A DNA stretch of 64,000 nt. Source: Geothermovivens sp964644845 (lineage in GTDB: Bacteria > Zhuqueibacterota > Zhuqueibacteria > Oleimicrobiales > Geothermoviventaceae). The DNA is taken from assembly GCA_964644845.1 (NCBI GenBank), contig CAZXXS010000012.1, positions 62,001 through 126,000 of the forward strand. The letters run 5' to 3'. Positions 26,277-34,526 of the stretch are shown here, in pieces. The position numbers and the translations under genes are program-made. Below the pieces are notes generated by a model that was not told the DNA's origin, made no database searches, and was given only the letters and a program-made list of their open reading frames with translations. Each line of letters starts with the position of its first letter. The first letter of the stretch is position 1.

Positions 26277-28217
26277 TTACAGGTGCTCTTGCACAGCCTT
26301 CACAAGCGACTCGACGTCGAGTCCCTGCATGGCAAACAGCTCGTCGGGCTTTCCCGAACCACCGTAGGTGCGGACACCAAGCTTCACCAGTCGAGCGTTC
26401 AATCCGTTGTCGAGCAGGGCATTGGCCACGCTACTGCCGAGGCCCGTTTCCACGTTGTGATCCTCGTAGGTAACGATCAGACCGGTCGCTGCGGCTTCTT
26501 TCAACGCTTCCACATCCAGGTCACGGGGGCAGGCCACATTCCACACGGCTACCTCGATGCCCTTTTCGCGAAGCCTTTCCCAGGCCGCGACTGCCCGGTG
26601 CACCATCGAGCCCATCGCCAGAATGGCGCCGCGTTTACCTGGCCGCAGCAAATCCATTTTGCCGTAGACGAACGTGTAGTCCCCAGCGAAGAAGGGCTTG
26701 CCGTCCAGAGTGGTGATCACCGGAAGTTTGGACCGCCCCATTGCTAACACGTAGTTGCCTTCCTGAGCCGCAACCCAGCGCACAGCCCGGTCAGTCTGGT
26801 TGGGATCGGCTGGAACAATGACCCGAAATCCGTACAGGTTGCGCACCGCGCCAAGGTAATCGATGCACTGGTGGGTCTTGCCGTCCTCGCCTACGTCCAA
26901 ACCGTCGTGGGTAGTGACGACCTTGAGATTCGTACGGTTAATGTCGTTCAAACGGTGCTGGTTGTACGTCTCGTCAATTCCGAACACACCGAAATCGGAC
27001 CAGAACGTCACCACACCCTGTGTGGACAAGGCCCCAGCCATGGCCGCGGTGTTGTGTTCCTGGATGCCCGCCTGGAAGAACTGCTGTGGGCAAGCCTTGG
27101 CAAATCCATCCGTTTTGACCGAACTGGCCAGGTCGCAATCGAACACGGCAATTGGCGACCGGCTGGCCACACCACAGTTCCTCTCGGCCAGATCGCGCAT
27201 GGCATGACCCCAGGCGCTCCGGTTGTCCGTCTTTTGGTCCACGTCGTAGGTGCGCGGTTCCCCTGTGTCGATCGTGATCGGAAGGGGTTGCGTTCGATCC
27301 TTGTCACCGGCGATCCCTCTGCGCTCAACCCTCAGCTTCTCGTACTTCTCGACGTCGTTCTCCAGTCCCAGTTCTTTCAGCGCCTGGTCCAGTTGCTCTT
27401 TGTTGAGCGGTTTGCCGTGGTAGGCCGGTGTGTCTTCCATGAACGACACCCCTTTGCCGATGGTGGTGTGGGCCAGAACCATCACAAGGTGATCCTCGTC
27501 CAGAACACCCTCGCGCACAGCCTGGTAAATCGCCTGGGGATCGTGGCCGTCGACTTCGAGCACTCGCCAGCCATCGCTTTCCCAGTTGGCTTTGATGTCT
27601 TGCGGCATGATTTCGTACGTGTGGCCACTGATCTGGATTTGGTTGTAGTCCAGAACGGCCGTGATGTTTGTCAAGCCGTACTTCTTGGCAAAGCGCCGCG
27701 CTTCCGAAATTTGCCCTTTTTGCTGCTCGCCGTCGCTCATCAGAGCGAAGACGCGAAACGGTTTCTGCAGCAACCGGCTGGCCAAGGCGAAACCACACGC
27801 CGCCGAGAGTCCCTGCCCGAGATTCCCTGTGCTCCACTCCACACCGGGTACATCCCTCTCAATGTGTCCCTCAAACACGCTCCCCGCTTTCCGAAACGTG
27901 GCGATGACCTCTTCCAAATCGAAAAAGCCCAGTCGCGCCAGGGTGGCGTACACACCCGGCGACGTGTGGCCGTGACTTACAACGATCCGGTCGCGCCCGG
28001 GATCGTCCGGATTGGCCGGATCCACGTTTGCACAGGACCACACCGTCAGGTAAATGTCGATGGACGACATGGAGCCACCAGGGTGTCCCGAATTCGCTAC
28101 CGTCGTCATTTTCAGGATGTCGCCCCGAGCGTGACGCGCTGTTTCGCGCAGCCAGGCCACCGTCTCTTCAGGCAGTGCTTCTCTCTCAAATCCAAGTCGT
28201 GTCCACTGTGTCATCAT
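26277..28217 (-). CDS. tkt: Transketolase
   Basis: 646-residue single-chain, thiamine-diphosphate-dependent transketolase of the non-oxidative pentose phosphate pathway, cytoplasmic. Seen in order: ANSGHPGGSMSSIDIY (cofactor and substrate His), STGNLGQGLSAACGFALA, the diphosphate and metal motif SDGEQQKGQISEA with VLDYNQIQ, then the pyrimidine domain with HDGLDVGEDGKTHQCIDY. The C-terminal domain follows (RLVKLGVRTYGGSG). Length is close to the usual 650-670. GGGAG lies 4 or 7 nt before the paired ATG codons at 28217 and 28214. It is monocistronic as far as can be seen and ends at a hairpin. A split or DXS-type enzyme is unlikely given the intact two-domain layout. Confidence 0.95.
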   Translation of the reverse strand: MMTQWTRLGFEREALPEETVAWLRETARHARGDILKMTTVANSGHPGGSMSSIDIYLTVWSCANVDPANPDDPGRDRIVVSHGHTSPGVYATLARLGFFDLEEVIATFRKAGSVFEGHIERDVPGVEWSTGNLGQGLSAACGFALASRLLQKPFRVFALMSDGEQQKGQISEARRFAKKYGLTNITAVLDYNQIQISGHTYEIMPQDIKANWESDGWRVLEVDGHDPQAIYQAVREGVLDEDHLVMVLAHTTIGKGVSFMEDTPAYHGKPLNKEQLDQALKELGLENDVEKYEKLRVERRGIAGDKDRTQPLPITIDTGEPRTYDVDQKTDNRSAWGHAMRDLAERNCGVASRSPIAVFDCDLASSVKTDGFAKACPQQFFQAGIQEHNTAAMAGALSTQGVVTFWSDFGVFGIDETYNQHRLNDINRTNLKVVTTHDGLDVGEDGKTHQCIDYLGAVRNLYGFRVIVPADPNQTDRAVRWVAAQEGNYVLAMGRSKLPVITTLDGKPFFAGDYTFVYGKMDLLRPGKRGAILAMGSMVHRAVAAWERLREKGIEVAVWNVACPRDLDVEALKEAAATGLIVTYEDHNVETGLGSSVANALLDNGLNARLVKLGVRTYGGSGKPDELFAMQGLDVESLVKAVQEHL

Positions 28218-28554
28218 TCCACTCCCTTGTACTTAGCGCTCCTTCGCAACCTACCGGACGGCAACTTCGGCCGTCATGTTCCCGGTACCATTTGGCATTC
28301 CACGGCAAAAGCTTTCAAAAACTGAGATAAAATGTACACAAACGTGGAGAAAGAAGCAAGCCACGGCGTCTCGGAAAACTCCCGGAAGGACTCCACGCGA
28401 TTCCGCGGGGTAGCAGGCGCAGCGGATTCTGGACCCAAACACCGTTCACGGCGAGGGTACGGCATCCGACGCGCGCTTTGAAAAAGCACACAAACGGGTG
28501 CTGTTGGAGCAAAGGTCGGTGGGGAGATACCACCTTCAGGTGAGTCCAGTGAAA
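28218..28554. other. Intergenic region upstream of tkt
   Basis: 337 bases without a supported gene. A GGGAG ribosome-binding site for tkt lies at 28222-28226. TTGAAA-like sequences occur upstream on the minus strand but no matching -10 box at good spacing, so no promoter is called. Confidence 0.4.
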
Positions 28555-28588
28555 CAACAAAAGGGCAAGACCGTCGCGGCCTTGCCCT
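28555..28588 (-). terminator. Terminator of the tmRNA gene
   Basis: On the minus strand AGGGCAAG (28588-28581) pairs with CTTGCCCT (28569-28562), and a CCG/CGG inner stem adds to it. TTTTGTTGTTTC follows. It begins about 10 nt after the tmRNA 3' end. Confidence 0.75.
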
Positions 28589-28597
28589 ACCACTTTG

Positions 28598-28953
28598 TGG
28601 AGACGGCGGGAGTCGAACCCGCGTCCGAAGGTGCGAAGCGCGGAGCTTCTACACGCTTAGTCGGCTGCTCGTTCTCGCTCCGAGCAGCGCAGCAGACGAA
28701 GCTGCTTCGGAGCCAGCCCAGTGCATTCTCACAGCGGCCCCCTGGGCCAGAGCCGCTGCCAGCCCGCCTTTCTGACGCTCTTTCTCAGGCCGACGGGCCA
28801 AACCCGAGAAGAGCGTGGCCGCCTCTAATTAGGCAGCCATGGGGTACGCATAGTCTGCGTTTAATTTTTGCCCTCGGTTTGTTAACGGGGCCCCGAGGAA
28901 CCCCGGCGTGCTGCTCCTGGCTTCTTCACCCCCGTCGAAACCACGTCGTCCCC
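28598..28953 (-). ncRNA. ssrA: Transfer-messenger RNA
   Basis: One-piece tmRNA of about 356 nt that rescues stalled ribosomes. The 5' end GGGGACG (28953-28947) pairs with the 3' end CGTCTCC (28605-28599, one G-U pair), forming the acceptor stem. The conserved TTTCGACGGGGG follows the 5' end. The T-arm GGGTTCGACTCCC is near the 3' end. A first pseudoknot (CCTCGG with CCGAGG) precedes the message-like part. The tag reads ADYAYPMAA from a GCA resume codon (28858) to TAA at 28831-28829. The 3' CCA is not encoded. It is flanked by a tRNA terminator upstream and its own terminator downstream. Confidence 0.95.
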
Positions 28954-28979
28954 GAATTGTTGTCACCTTGTAAACGACA

Positions 28980-29009
28980 AAGGCTCCACCGGGTTCCCAG
29001 TGGAGCCTT
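28980..29009 (-). terminator. Terminator after the tRNA-Lys pair
   Basis: Perfect 10-bp stem AAGGCTCCAC (28980-28989) with GTGGAGCCTT (29000-29009) and a 10-nt loop, followed on the minus strand by TGTCGTTT. It separates the tRNA unit from tmRNA. Confidence 0.75.
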
Positions 29010-29012
29010 CCG

Positions 29013-29085
29013 TGCGCCCACCAGGACTCGAACCTGGAACCCACTGATTAAGAGTCAGTTGCTCTACCAATTGAGCTATGGGCGC
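29013..29085 (-). tRNA. tRNA-Lys (anticodon CTT)
   Basis: 73-nt cloverleaf. Acceptor stem GCGCCCA/TGGGCGC, D-arm AGCTCAATTGGTAGAGC, anticodon stem ACTGA/TCAGT around loop CTCTTAA, T-arm CAGGTTCGAGTCCTG. The discriminator base is A and CCA is not encoded. It is second in a two-tRNA unit. Confidence 0.97.
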
Positions 29086-29102
29086 ATTGTCTTCCGGATT
29101 CG

Positions 29103-29176
29103 TGAGGGCGGCGGGACTCGAACCCACGACCAACGGCTTAAAAGGCCGCTGCTCTACCAAACTGAGCTACGCCCTC
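29103..29176 (-). tRNA. tRNA-Lys (anticodon TTT)
   Basis: 74-nt cloverleaf. Acceptor GAGGGCG/CGCCCTC, D-arm AGCTCAGTTTGGTAGAGC, anticodon loop CTTTTAA on a GCGGC/GCCGT stem, T-arm GTGGGTTCGAGTCCCGC. The discriminator is A and CCA is not encoded. It is first in the unit, 17 nt upstream of the CTT gene. Confidence 0.96.
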
Positions 29177-29187
29177 ACACGGCGGCA

Positions 29188-29216
29188 AAGATAAGAAAAT
29201 CAAGGCACCAAATCAA
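29188..29216 (-). promoter_or_regulatory. Promoter of the tRNA-Lys pair
   Basis: Minus strand TTGATT (29216-29211) and TATCTT (29193-29188) with a 17-base spacer, 11 bases before the mature tRNA-Lys(TTT) 5' end. Confidence 0.6.
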
Positions 29217-29752
29217 CCTTTTTCTGCCTCGTGCTCAACCCAATCTCTTCACCGCCGTAGCCTTCCGCGACCAGAAAACCGACGCACTTTCGCCGAAACA
29301 CGGACGCACACAGGCAACAGCTGGAACAATCTCCTTCCCGGCCTTTTCACCTGCCGCTAATCTGGCTTTGCCAAAGCCTTGCCACTCACTCGCCCGGTGT
29401 GTCCGTCACACGAACCCAATTTCGGGAAGGCTCCGTCAAGATCGCGGAAGCTTCGCTGCCCCCCGAACGATCGTAACGGGACCCGCGTCAGCCCACCGTC
29501 CGGCGCCTGCGCAGAACCTCTACGGTCAGCCCGCGAACAATTTCCGACGCAAACACCGCACGTTGTGAAACTTGGACCCGACTCCGCTTGTTCCCCCGCC
29601 CGCGTCACGCAATTCTACGTGCCAGGGGTGTTTTCCGTAGCGCAAACCGCGTAGCCTAACGAACTCCCCCATCAACGCCACATTTCCGGACGACAATCAG
29701 AAATTCGCCCTGCGAAGGCCTCCGGAAACGCAAAGCTCCCCCCGGCCCGCGC
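29217..29752. other. Intergenic region between tRNA promoter and the polysaccharide array
   Basis: About 536 bases in which I see no gene. Short frames here lack ribosome-binding sites and family resemblance. A small TTCGC/GCGAA hairpin with TTTCTG on the minus strand (about 29691-29715) could end the long minus-strand array, but it is weak. Confidence 0.4.
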
Positions 29753-30532
29753 CTACCTCCGCCGCAGGTGCTGTGTCATCCGCTGGAACCATCCCTGGAG
29801 CGCCACTTTGAGGATCACGTAAACCGCCCGGAAGCCGTCCGTCCAGCGGATCTTTTTCCCCTCGGTGTACTTCCGCCCCCAGTAAGAAATCCCAACCTCG
29901 TAAACACGACAATCCAAACGGGCAATTTTCGCCGTGATTTCGGGCTCAAAGCCAAAACCGTTTTCCTTAAGCCGGACCTGGCGGAGCACTTCCGCCCGGA
30001 AAACCTTGAAGCCGGTCTCGATGTCCGTCAGGTTCAGGTTGGTAAACGCGTTCGACAGCAGCGTCACCAGCTTGTTGCCAACGTAGTGCCAAAAGTACAG
30101 CACCCGGTGTGGTGCGTGCCCGACAAAGCGCGAACCGTACACAACGTCGGCTCTGCCCTCCAGAATCGGCGCCAGAAGGTTCGGATAGTCACGCGGCGAG
30201 TACTCGAGATCGGCATCCTGGATCAGGATCACGTCCCCAGTCACGTGTTGCAGTCCCGTGCGCACCGCGGCCCCTTTGCCCCGGTTGCGGTCGTGGCGCA
30301 CCACCTTTACCCGGGGGTCGCGAATTTGCCGCAGGATCGCCGGCGTCGCGTCCGTTGAGCCGTCGTCCACAACCACCACTTCCAGGTGATTTCGGCCGAT
30401 CGGCGCCACCAGTACCTCGTGCAACAGCTCCCGGACCGTGCGCTCTTCGTTGTACACGGGTACGATCACGGAAATCAGCGCCGGCTCCTCCGCCTTCCAC
30501 GGGCCAGTCTCATGTTTGTGACCTGCAGTCAT
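29753..30532 (-). CDS. Glycosyltransferase family 2, dolichol-phosphate-mannose-synthase-like
   Basis: 259-residue GT-A enzyme, cytoplasmic face of the membrane. It probably transfers a sugar from a nucleotide sugar to a polyprenyl phosphate. ISVIVPVYNEERTV (about 21-34), VVVVDDGSTDATP with the UDP/GDP-binding acidic residues, and DADLEYSPRDYP, the metal-binding DxD-like motif, are all present. No C-terminal GtrA-type membrane domain is seen; the protein ends QHLRRR. The start ATG 30532 overlaps the stop of the YfcE gene by 4 nt. A longer frame reaching 30676 runs inside the YfcE gene and is rejected. It is the last gene of the long minus-strand array. Confidence 0.88.
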   Translation of the reverse strand: MTAGHKHETGPWKAEEPALISVIVPVYNEERTVRELLHEVLVAPIGRNHLEVVVVDDGSTDATPAILRQIRDPRVKVVRHDRNRGKGAAVRTGLQHVTGDVILIQDADLEYSPRDYPNLLAPILEGRADVVYGSRFVGHAPHRVLYFWHYVGNKLVTLLSNAFTNLNLTDIETGFKVFRAEVLRQVRLKENGFGFEPEITAKIARLDCRVYEVGISYWGRKYTEGKKIRWTDGFRAVYVILKVALQGWFQRMTQHLRRR

Positions 30533-31014
30533 CCCTCCTCGGCACCCTTGGCCAACGGCACAAGCCGCGCAGTTACACGCTCCGAAGTCACTTCCAGCAG
30601 TGCTACGCTTGCCTTCGGAGCATCCGCTCGCGCGCTTCCCGGGTTCACGTACAGGATAGGCCCTTCCCGGTGCCACTCCGCCAGGTGCGTGTGCCCGTAG
30701 ACCACCACATCCACCTCTTCAAGCTTTGCACCCACACGGATCAACTCTGCGCTCAAGTGACGAACATTGTGAATCACGGCTACGCGGTGCCCCTCCACGT
30801 CGATCAGGCGCAACGCCGGCAGGGAAGCCGGCGCCCAGTCTGCGTCCATGTTGCCTTTCACGGCAAGCACCGGTGCCACCACTTCCAGATCCGACAGTAC
30901 CGTGGCCGAATCCACGTCGCCCGCGTGGAGAATCAGGTCTACGCCGTCAAACAGACGGAACACCTCGGGGTGAACGCTCCCGTGCGTGTCCGAAATCAGT
31001 CCCACGCGTTTCAT
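30529..31014 (-). CDS. YfcE/MJ0936-family metallophosphoesterase
   Basis: 161-residue calcineurin-like phosphoesterase with the usual metal ligands: GLISDTHG (Asp, His) at 4-11, HAGDVDS, KGNMD (the GNHD-like motif, here GNMD), HNVRHL and YGHTH. Members hydrolyse phosphodiesters in vitro; the natural substrate is usually unknown. ATG 31014 overlaps the NhaC stop and its own stop overlaps the GT2 start, so it is translationally coupled on both sides. A second family member lies at 52406-52885 in another coupled cassette. Confidence 0.9.
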   Translation of the reverse strand: MKRVGLISDTHGSVHPEVFRLFDGVDLILHAGDVDSATVLSDLEVVAPVLAVKGNMDADWAPASLPALRLIDVEGHRVAVIHNVRHLSAELIRVGAKLEEVDVVVYGHTHLAEWHREGPILYVNPGSARADAPKASVALLEVTSERVTARLVPLAKGAEEG

Positions 31015-32426
31015 CCCACCACCCCCACCACCAGGTACAGAACCAGCGCCACACTCGCAGCCGCCAAGGCGTAGGGTAGCTGCGTCCGCACGTGATCGAT
31101 GTGGTCACAGGCCGAGGCCATGCTGGCGATGATGGTCGTGTCGGAAATGGGGGAGCAGTGGTCGCCGAACACGCCACCGCCGAGCACAGCAGCGACGGCC
31201 GGAGCCAACGGCACGTGCATCAGCTCGGCCATCGGCACAGCAATGGGCATCATGATGGCAAAGGTTCCCCAGGAGGTGCCCGTGGCGAAGGCGATGAAAG
31301 CGCTCACCGCGAACACCAGCGCTGGCACCAGTTTAGGGCTCAGCCAGGCTTTGGCCACTTCAGCCACGTACGGACCCGTTCCCAACTCCCGGCACGTGGC
31401 GCCAATGGCGAACGCAAAAACCATCAGCGAAGCCAGAGGCATCAGGCCACCCGCACCTTTCATGAATTGATCCGTGAGCTCACGGACGTTCATGATGCCC
31501 TGAACACGGTACATGACAGCCGCAACTACGATGCTTGCGATCACGGACCACAGCACCGCCGTGGAACCCGACCCGCGCATCACGTTGCCACCGCCTGTGA
31601 TGGCCAGGCCCAGCGGCATCATCACCACCAGCACCAGGATAGGTACCAGCATGTTCCGCATGCGCGGCTGAACCCCAGATTTCGTGCTGACCATGAGCAC
31701 CTCGGTGGAAATCAGCGGTTCCGCACCGTCGCCAAGCAGCTTCCCTGTTTCGCGTACACGGCGTTCGGCAGCTGCCATCGGCCCAAAATCGCGCTCGGTC
31801 AGCACAAAGAAAAGCACCATCCCGATGGCCAGGATGGCGTAGAAATTGAACGGCATCGAAACCAGAAGTTCGCGCACAGGCTCACGAACCCCCTGTTCCG
31901 ACAGAAGCCCGATCACAAATGCCCCCCAGGCGTTCAGCGGGATCAGAATGCACTTGGGTGCCGAGGTGGAATCGCAAATGTAGGCCAGCTTTTCTCTGGA
32001 CACCCCGACTTTGTCGAAGATCGGCCGGGACACAGCGCCGGCAATCAGCACACAGATGCTCGACTCCACGAAAATGACCATTCCGACCAGCCATGCCAGC
32101 AATCCGGCCTGCTTCCGCGTACGCACCCAGCCCCTTCCCACAACCCAGTCGACAAAACCCTGCATCCCGCCGGAGTACTGGGTGTAGACGATCAGCACGC
32201 CCATCAGGGTGCTGAACAGGATCACTTTCGTGTTCGACGGATCCTGAAACACCCGCACACAGGCTTCTACGGCTTCCGCAAAGCCTGCTACAGGGTTGAA
32301 ACCTTTGAGAATAGTCCACCCGAACCAGATGCCCACAAAAAGCGAAATGTAGACCTGACGGGTACGAATGGCCAGCACAATGGCCGCCAAGGGAGGAACG
32401 ATGGAAAGCCAACCTACGTGGGACAA
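31011..32426 (-). CDS. Na+/H+ antiporter, NhaC family
   Basis: 471-residue inner-membrane protein with about 11-12 hydrophobic segments, such as IVPPLAAIVLAI, FVGIWFGWTILKG, AWLVGMVIFVESSICVLI and VPALVFAVSAFIAFATGTS. The DSTSAPKCILIPLNAWG stretch (about residue 155) and GDHCSPISDTTIIAS near the end are characteristic of the NhaC/NhaC-like group. It should exchange Na+ for H+ (or an organic substrate in related transporters). The start is TTG 32426 with GGAG 8 nt upstream; there is no ATG alternative that keeps the first helix. It lies 66 nt after the aldolase gene and overlaps yfcE by 4 nt. Confidence 0.88.
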   Translation of the reverse strand: MSHVGWLSIVPPLAAIVLAIRTRQVYISLFVGIWFGWTILKGFNPVAGFAEAVEACVRVFQDPSNTKVILFSTLMGVLIVYTQYSGGMQGFVDWVVGRGWVRTRKQAGLLAWLVGMVIFVESSICVLIAGAVSRPIFDKVGVSREKLAYICDSTSAPKCILIPLNAWGAFVIGLLSEQGVREPVRELLVSMPFNFYAILAIGMVLFFVLTERDFGPMAAAERRVRETGKLLGDGAEPLISTEVLMVSTKSGVQPRMRNMLVPILVLVVMMPLGLAITGGGNVMRGSGSTAVLWSVIASIVVAAVMYRVQGIMNVRELTDQFMKGAGGLMPLASLMVFAFAIGATCRELGTGPYVAEVAKAWLSPKLVPALVFAVSAFIAFATGTSWGTFAIMMPIAVPMAELMHVPLAPAVAAVLGGGVFGDHCSPISDTTIIASMASACDHIDHVRTQLPYALAAASVALVLYLVVGVVG

Positions 32427-32492
32427 ACCTCAAGCTCCGAACTGGTCATCTCGCGTCATTCCCGCCGCAACACCCACCCCGTTTGCATCTCT

Positions 32493-33158
32493 TCAGTTTT
32501 GTGCCGCTGGTGTCAGACCCAGCTTTTGCCGCAATTGGGTCAGTTTCTCCACTTCTTCGCGCGACAACAGACGCTCTCCGCCAAGCAAACGCGCGATGAA
32601 ACTGATTTGCGCGAAGTGCTCCACACGCTCCAGTTTCCAAAACGTTTCCATGAGATTGCGTCCGATCGTCACCACACCGTGATTGGCCAGCAGAAAGGCA
32701 TCGGCTTTGTGAATGTACTCGCCCAGAGCTGCCGGCAGCTCGTCCGTGCTCGGGGTCCCGTACTCCACCAGCGGCACAGCACCCAGGGTCAGCACCACTT
32801 CGGCCAGCACGTTTTTGTCCAGCGGGATGCCAGCCACCGCGAAACCGGTGCTGTACAACGGATGCGCGTGCACAACAGCGCGCACCTCCGAGCGATTGCG
32901 GTAAATGTACAGGTGCATCGGGAGCTCCGAAGACGGCCGATGGTCCTGGCTCAGGATCTGGCCGTCCAGGGTAACTACGGCTAAGTCCTCCGGATTGATG
33001 AACCCCTTGCTCACGCCCGTAGGCGTAATGAGCACGCGGCCATCATCCAGAAGAACACTCACATTACCGTCGTTTGCCGCTACGAAGCCCTTTTCGTAAA
33101 TGTGGCGACAAACCTCGACAATTTCTTTCCGAATACGGTACTCTTCAGAGAAATCCAT
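32493..33158 (-). CDS. Class II aldolase/adducin family protein (fuculose-phosphate-aldolase-like)
   Basis: 221 residues. This family uses zinc to cleave or form sugar phosphates such as L-fuculose 1-phosphate or L-ribulose 5-phosphate. Conserved parts: ANDGNVSVLLDDGRVLITPTG (cut to the GN(V/I)S phosphate loop), SSELPMHLYIYR with the catalytic Glu, VVHAHPLYSTGFAVAG with two zinc His, and ANHGVVTIG with the third. GAGG lies 7 nt before ATG 33158. It follows serS by 98 nt in the same direction and precedes the antiporter. The substrate is not predictable; no other sugar-catabolic gene is near. Confidence 0.87.
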   Translation of the reverse strand: MDFSEEYRIRKEIVEVCRHIYEKGFVAANDGNVSVLLDDGRVLITPTGVSKGFINPEDLAVVTLDGQILSQDHRPSSELPMHLYIYRNRSEVRAVVHAHPLYSTGFAVAGIPLDKNVLAEVVLTLGAVPLVEYGTPSTDELPAALGEYIHKADAFLLANHGVVTIGRNLMETFWKLERVEHFAQISFIARLLGGERLLSREEVEKLTQLRQKLGLTPAAQN

Positions 33159-33256
33159 GCTTTGTCCTCAAACTGGAAATTCAGGGGAACCCAGAGCCAC
33201 TCTTTTACACGCACCACGTCCCCCTTTCGATCTCATGCACTGAGGCAAACGAACGC

Positions 33257-34525
33257 TCATTTGAGCACGTCTGCTCCCACGTACTCGCGCAGCACCTCGG
33301 GCACAACCACGGTACCTTCATCCGTCTGGTAGTTTTCCAGAATGGCAATCACCGTCCGGGGCAACGCCAGGCCGGAGCCATTCAGCGTGTGCACAAAGCG
33401 CGTCTTGCCGCCTTCTTTCGGCCGAAACCGGATGTTGGCCCGGCGCGCCTGAAAGTCCTCGAAATTGCTACAACTCGACACTTCCAGGTACTTCTTCACA
33501 CCCGGCGCCCACACCTCCAGGTCGTAGCACTTGGCCGCCGCGAAACTGAGCTCGCCCGTGCAAAGCTCAACAACTCGGTACGGGAGGTTCAAAAGCTGCA
33601 GCACCTCTTCCGCCTCGGCTACGAGTCCCTCCAAACGGTCGTAGGACGTGTCGGGGTGTACGAAATTCACCATTTCCACTTTGTCGAACTGGTGAATGCG
33701 AATCAGGCCACGCGTGTCGCGCCCGTAGCTACCCGCTTCGCGTCGAAAGCAGGGTGTGTACGCCACGTACTTGATGGGTAGCGCGTCGCCATCTAGGACT
33801 TCATCACGGTGCAGATTGGTCACCGGCACCTCGGCCGTCGGAATCAGAAAAAGATCATCTTGCTCGATCCGGTACATGTCTTCTTCCAGCTTGGGCAACT
33901 GCCCTGTGCCAAACATCGTTTCGCGCCGCACGACGGCCGGGGGCCAAATCTCGGTGTAGCCGTGCTTTTGCACGTGCAAATCGATCATGAAATTGATGAG
34001 GGCACGTTCGAGACGCGCCCCTGCGCCCCGGAAGCTCACGAAGAAGGAACCCGAGATTTTTGAGCCCCGCGCGAAGTCGACCAAGCCAAGGCGTTCCGCG
34101 AGCTCCCAGTGTGGTCGCGGCTCGAAATCCATTTCCGGGATCTCCCCCCAGCGCCGCACCTCCACGTTGTCGCGCTCGTCTACCCCTTCCGGGACGGATG
34201 GATGCGGCACGTTTGGAATCCAGATCTGGATGCTGTAAATCTGTTTTTCGACGGACCTCAGCTGGTCGTCCAGCGCTTTGATGCGCTCAGCCACCCGCTG
34301 CATTTCGCTGATCGCATCCGAGGCGTCCTCCCCCGCTTTCTTCTTGGCAGCAATCTGCTGCGACACCACGTTCCGCTGGTGTTTGAGGGCCTCCACCTCA
34401 GCAAGCAGCTTACGCCGCTCCTCGTCCAGCTCCAGCAGCCGGTCCAGATCTGCTTTTTCCCGCTTGCTCTCAATGGCTCGGCGCACCACGTCCGGGTTTT
34501 CCCGGATGAATTTCAGGTCCAGCAT
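33257..34525 (-). CDS. serS: Serine--tRNA ligase
   Basis: 422-residue class II synthetase that charges tRNA-Ser (and tRNA-Sec). The N-terminal coiled-coil arm spans about residues 30-105. The catalytic core has motif 2 FRREAGSYGRDTRGLIRIHQ with KVEMV, the TAEVPVTN loop and motif 3 with NGSGLALPRT. The length fits the family (about 425). ATG 34525 is chosen: it gives the usual MLDLKFIRENPD start and has GGAAGG upstream; the frame extends 9 codons further without support. It begins 1 nt after the stop of the polysaccharide sugar transferase, so an essential translation gene is read as part of the polysaccharide operon. Confidence 0.97.
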   Translation of the reverse strand: MLDLKFIRENPDVVRRAIESKREKADLDRLLELDEERRKLLAEVEALKHQRNVVSQQIAAKKKAGEDASDAISEMQRVAERIKALDDQLRSVEKQIYSIQIWIPNVPHPSVPEGVDERDNVEVRRWGEIPEMDFEPRPHWELAERLGLVDFARGSKISGSFFVSFRGAGARLERALINFMIDLHVQKHGYTEIWPPAVVRRETMFGTGQLPKLEEDMYRIEQDDLFLIPTAEVPVTNLHRDEVLDGDALPIKYVAYTPCFRREAGSYGRDTRGLIRIHQFDKVEMVNFVHPDTSYDRLEGLVAEAEEVLQLLNLPYRVVELCTGELSFAAAKCYDLEVWAPGVKKYLEVSSCSNFEDFQARRANIRFRPKEGGKTRFVHTLNGSGLALPRTVIAILENYQTDEGTVVVPEVLREYVGADVLK

Positions 34526-34526
34526 T

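Noticed and set aside
26871..28325. 484-codon + strand frame opposite transketolase
   Set aside because: Fully antisense to tkt and without family resemblance.
28498..29568. 356-codon + strand frame covering the tmRNA and tRNA genes
   Set aside because: The same DNA clearly encodes tmRNA and two tRNA-Lys on the other strand.
31092..32984. 630-codon + strand frame opposite NhaC and the aldolase
   Set aside because: His- and Gln-rich translation typical of an antisense shadow; both - strand genes are supported by motifs.
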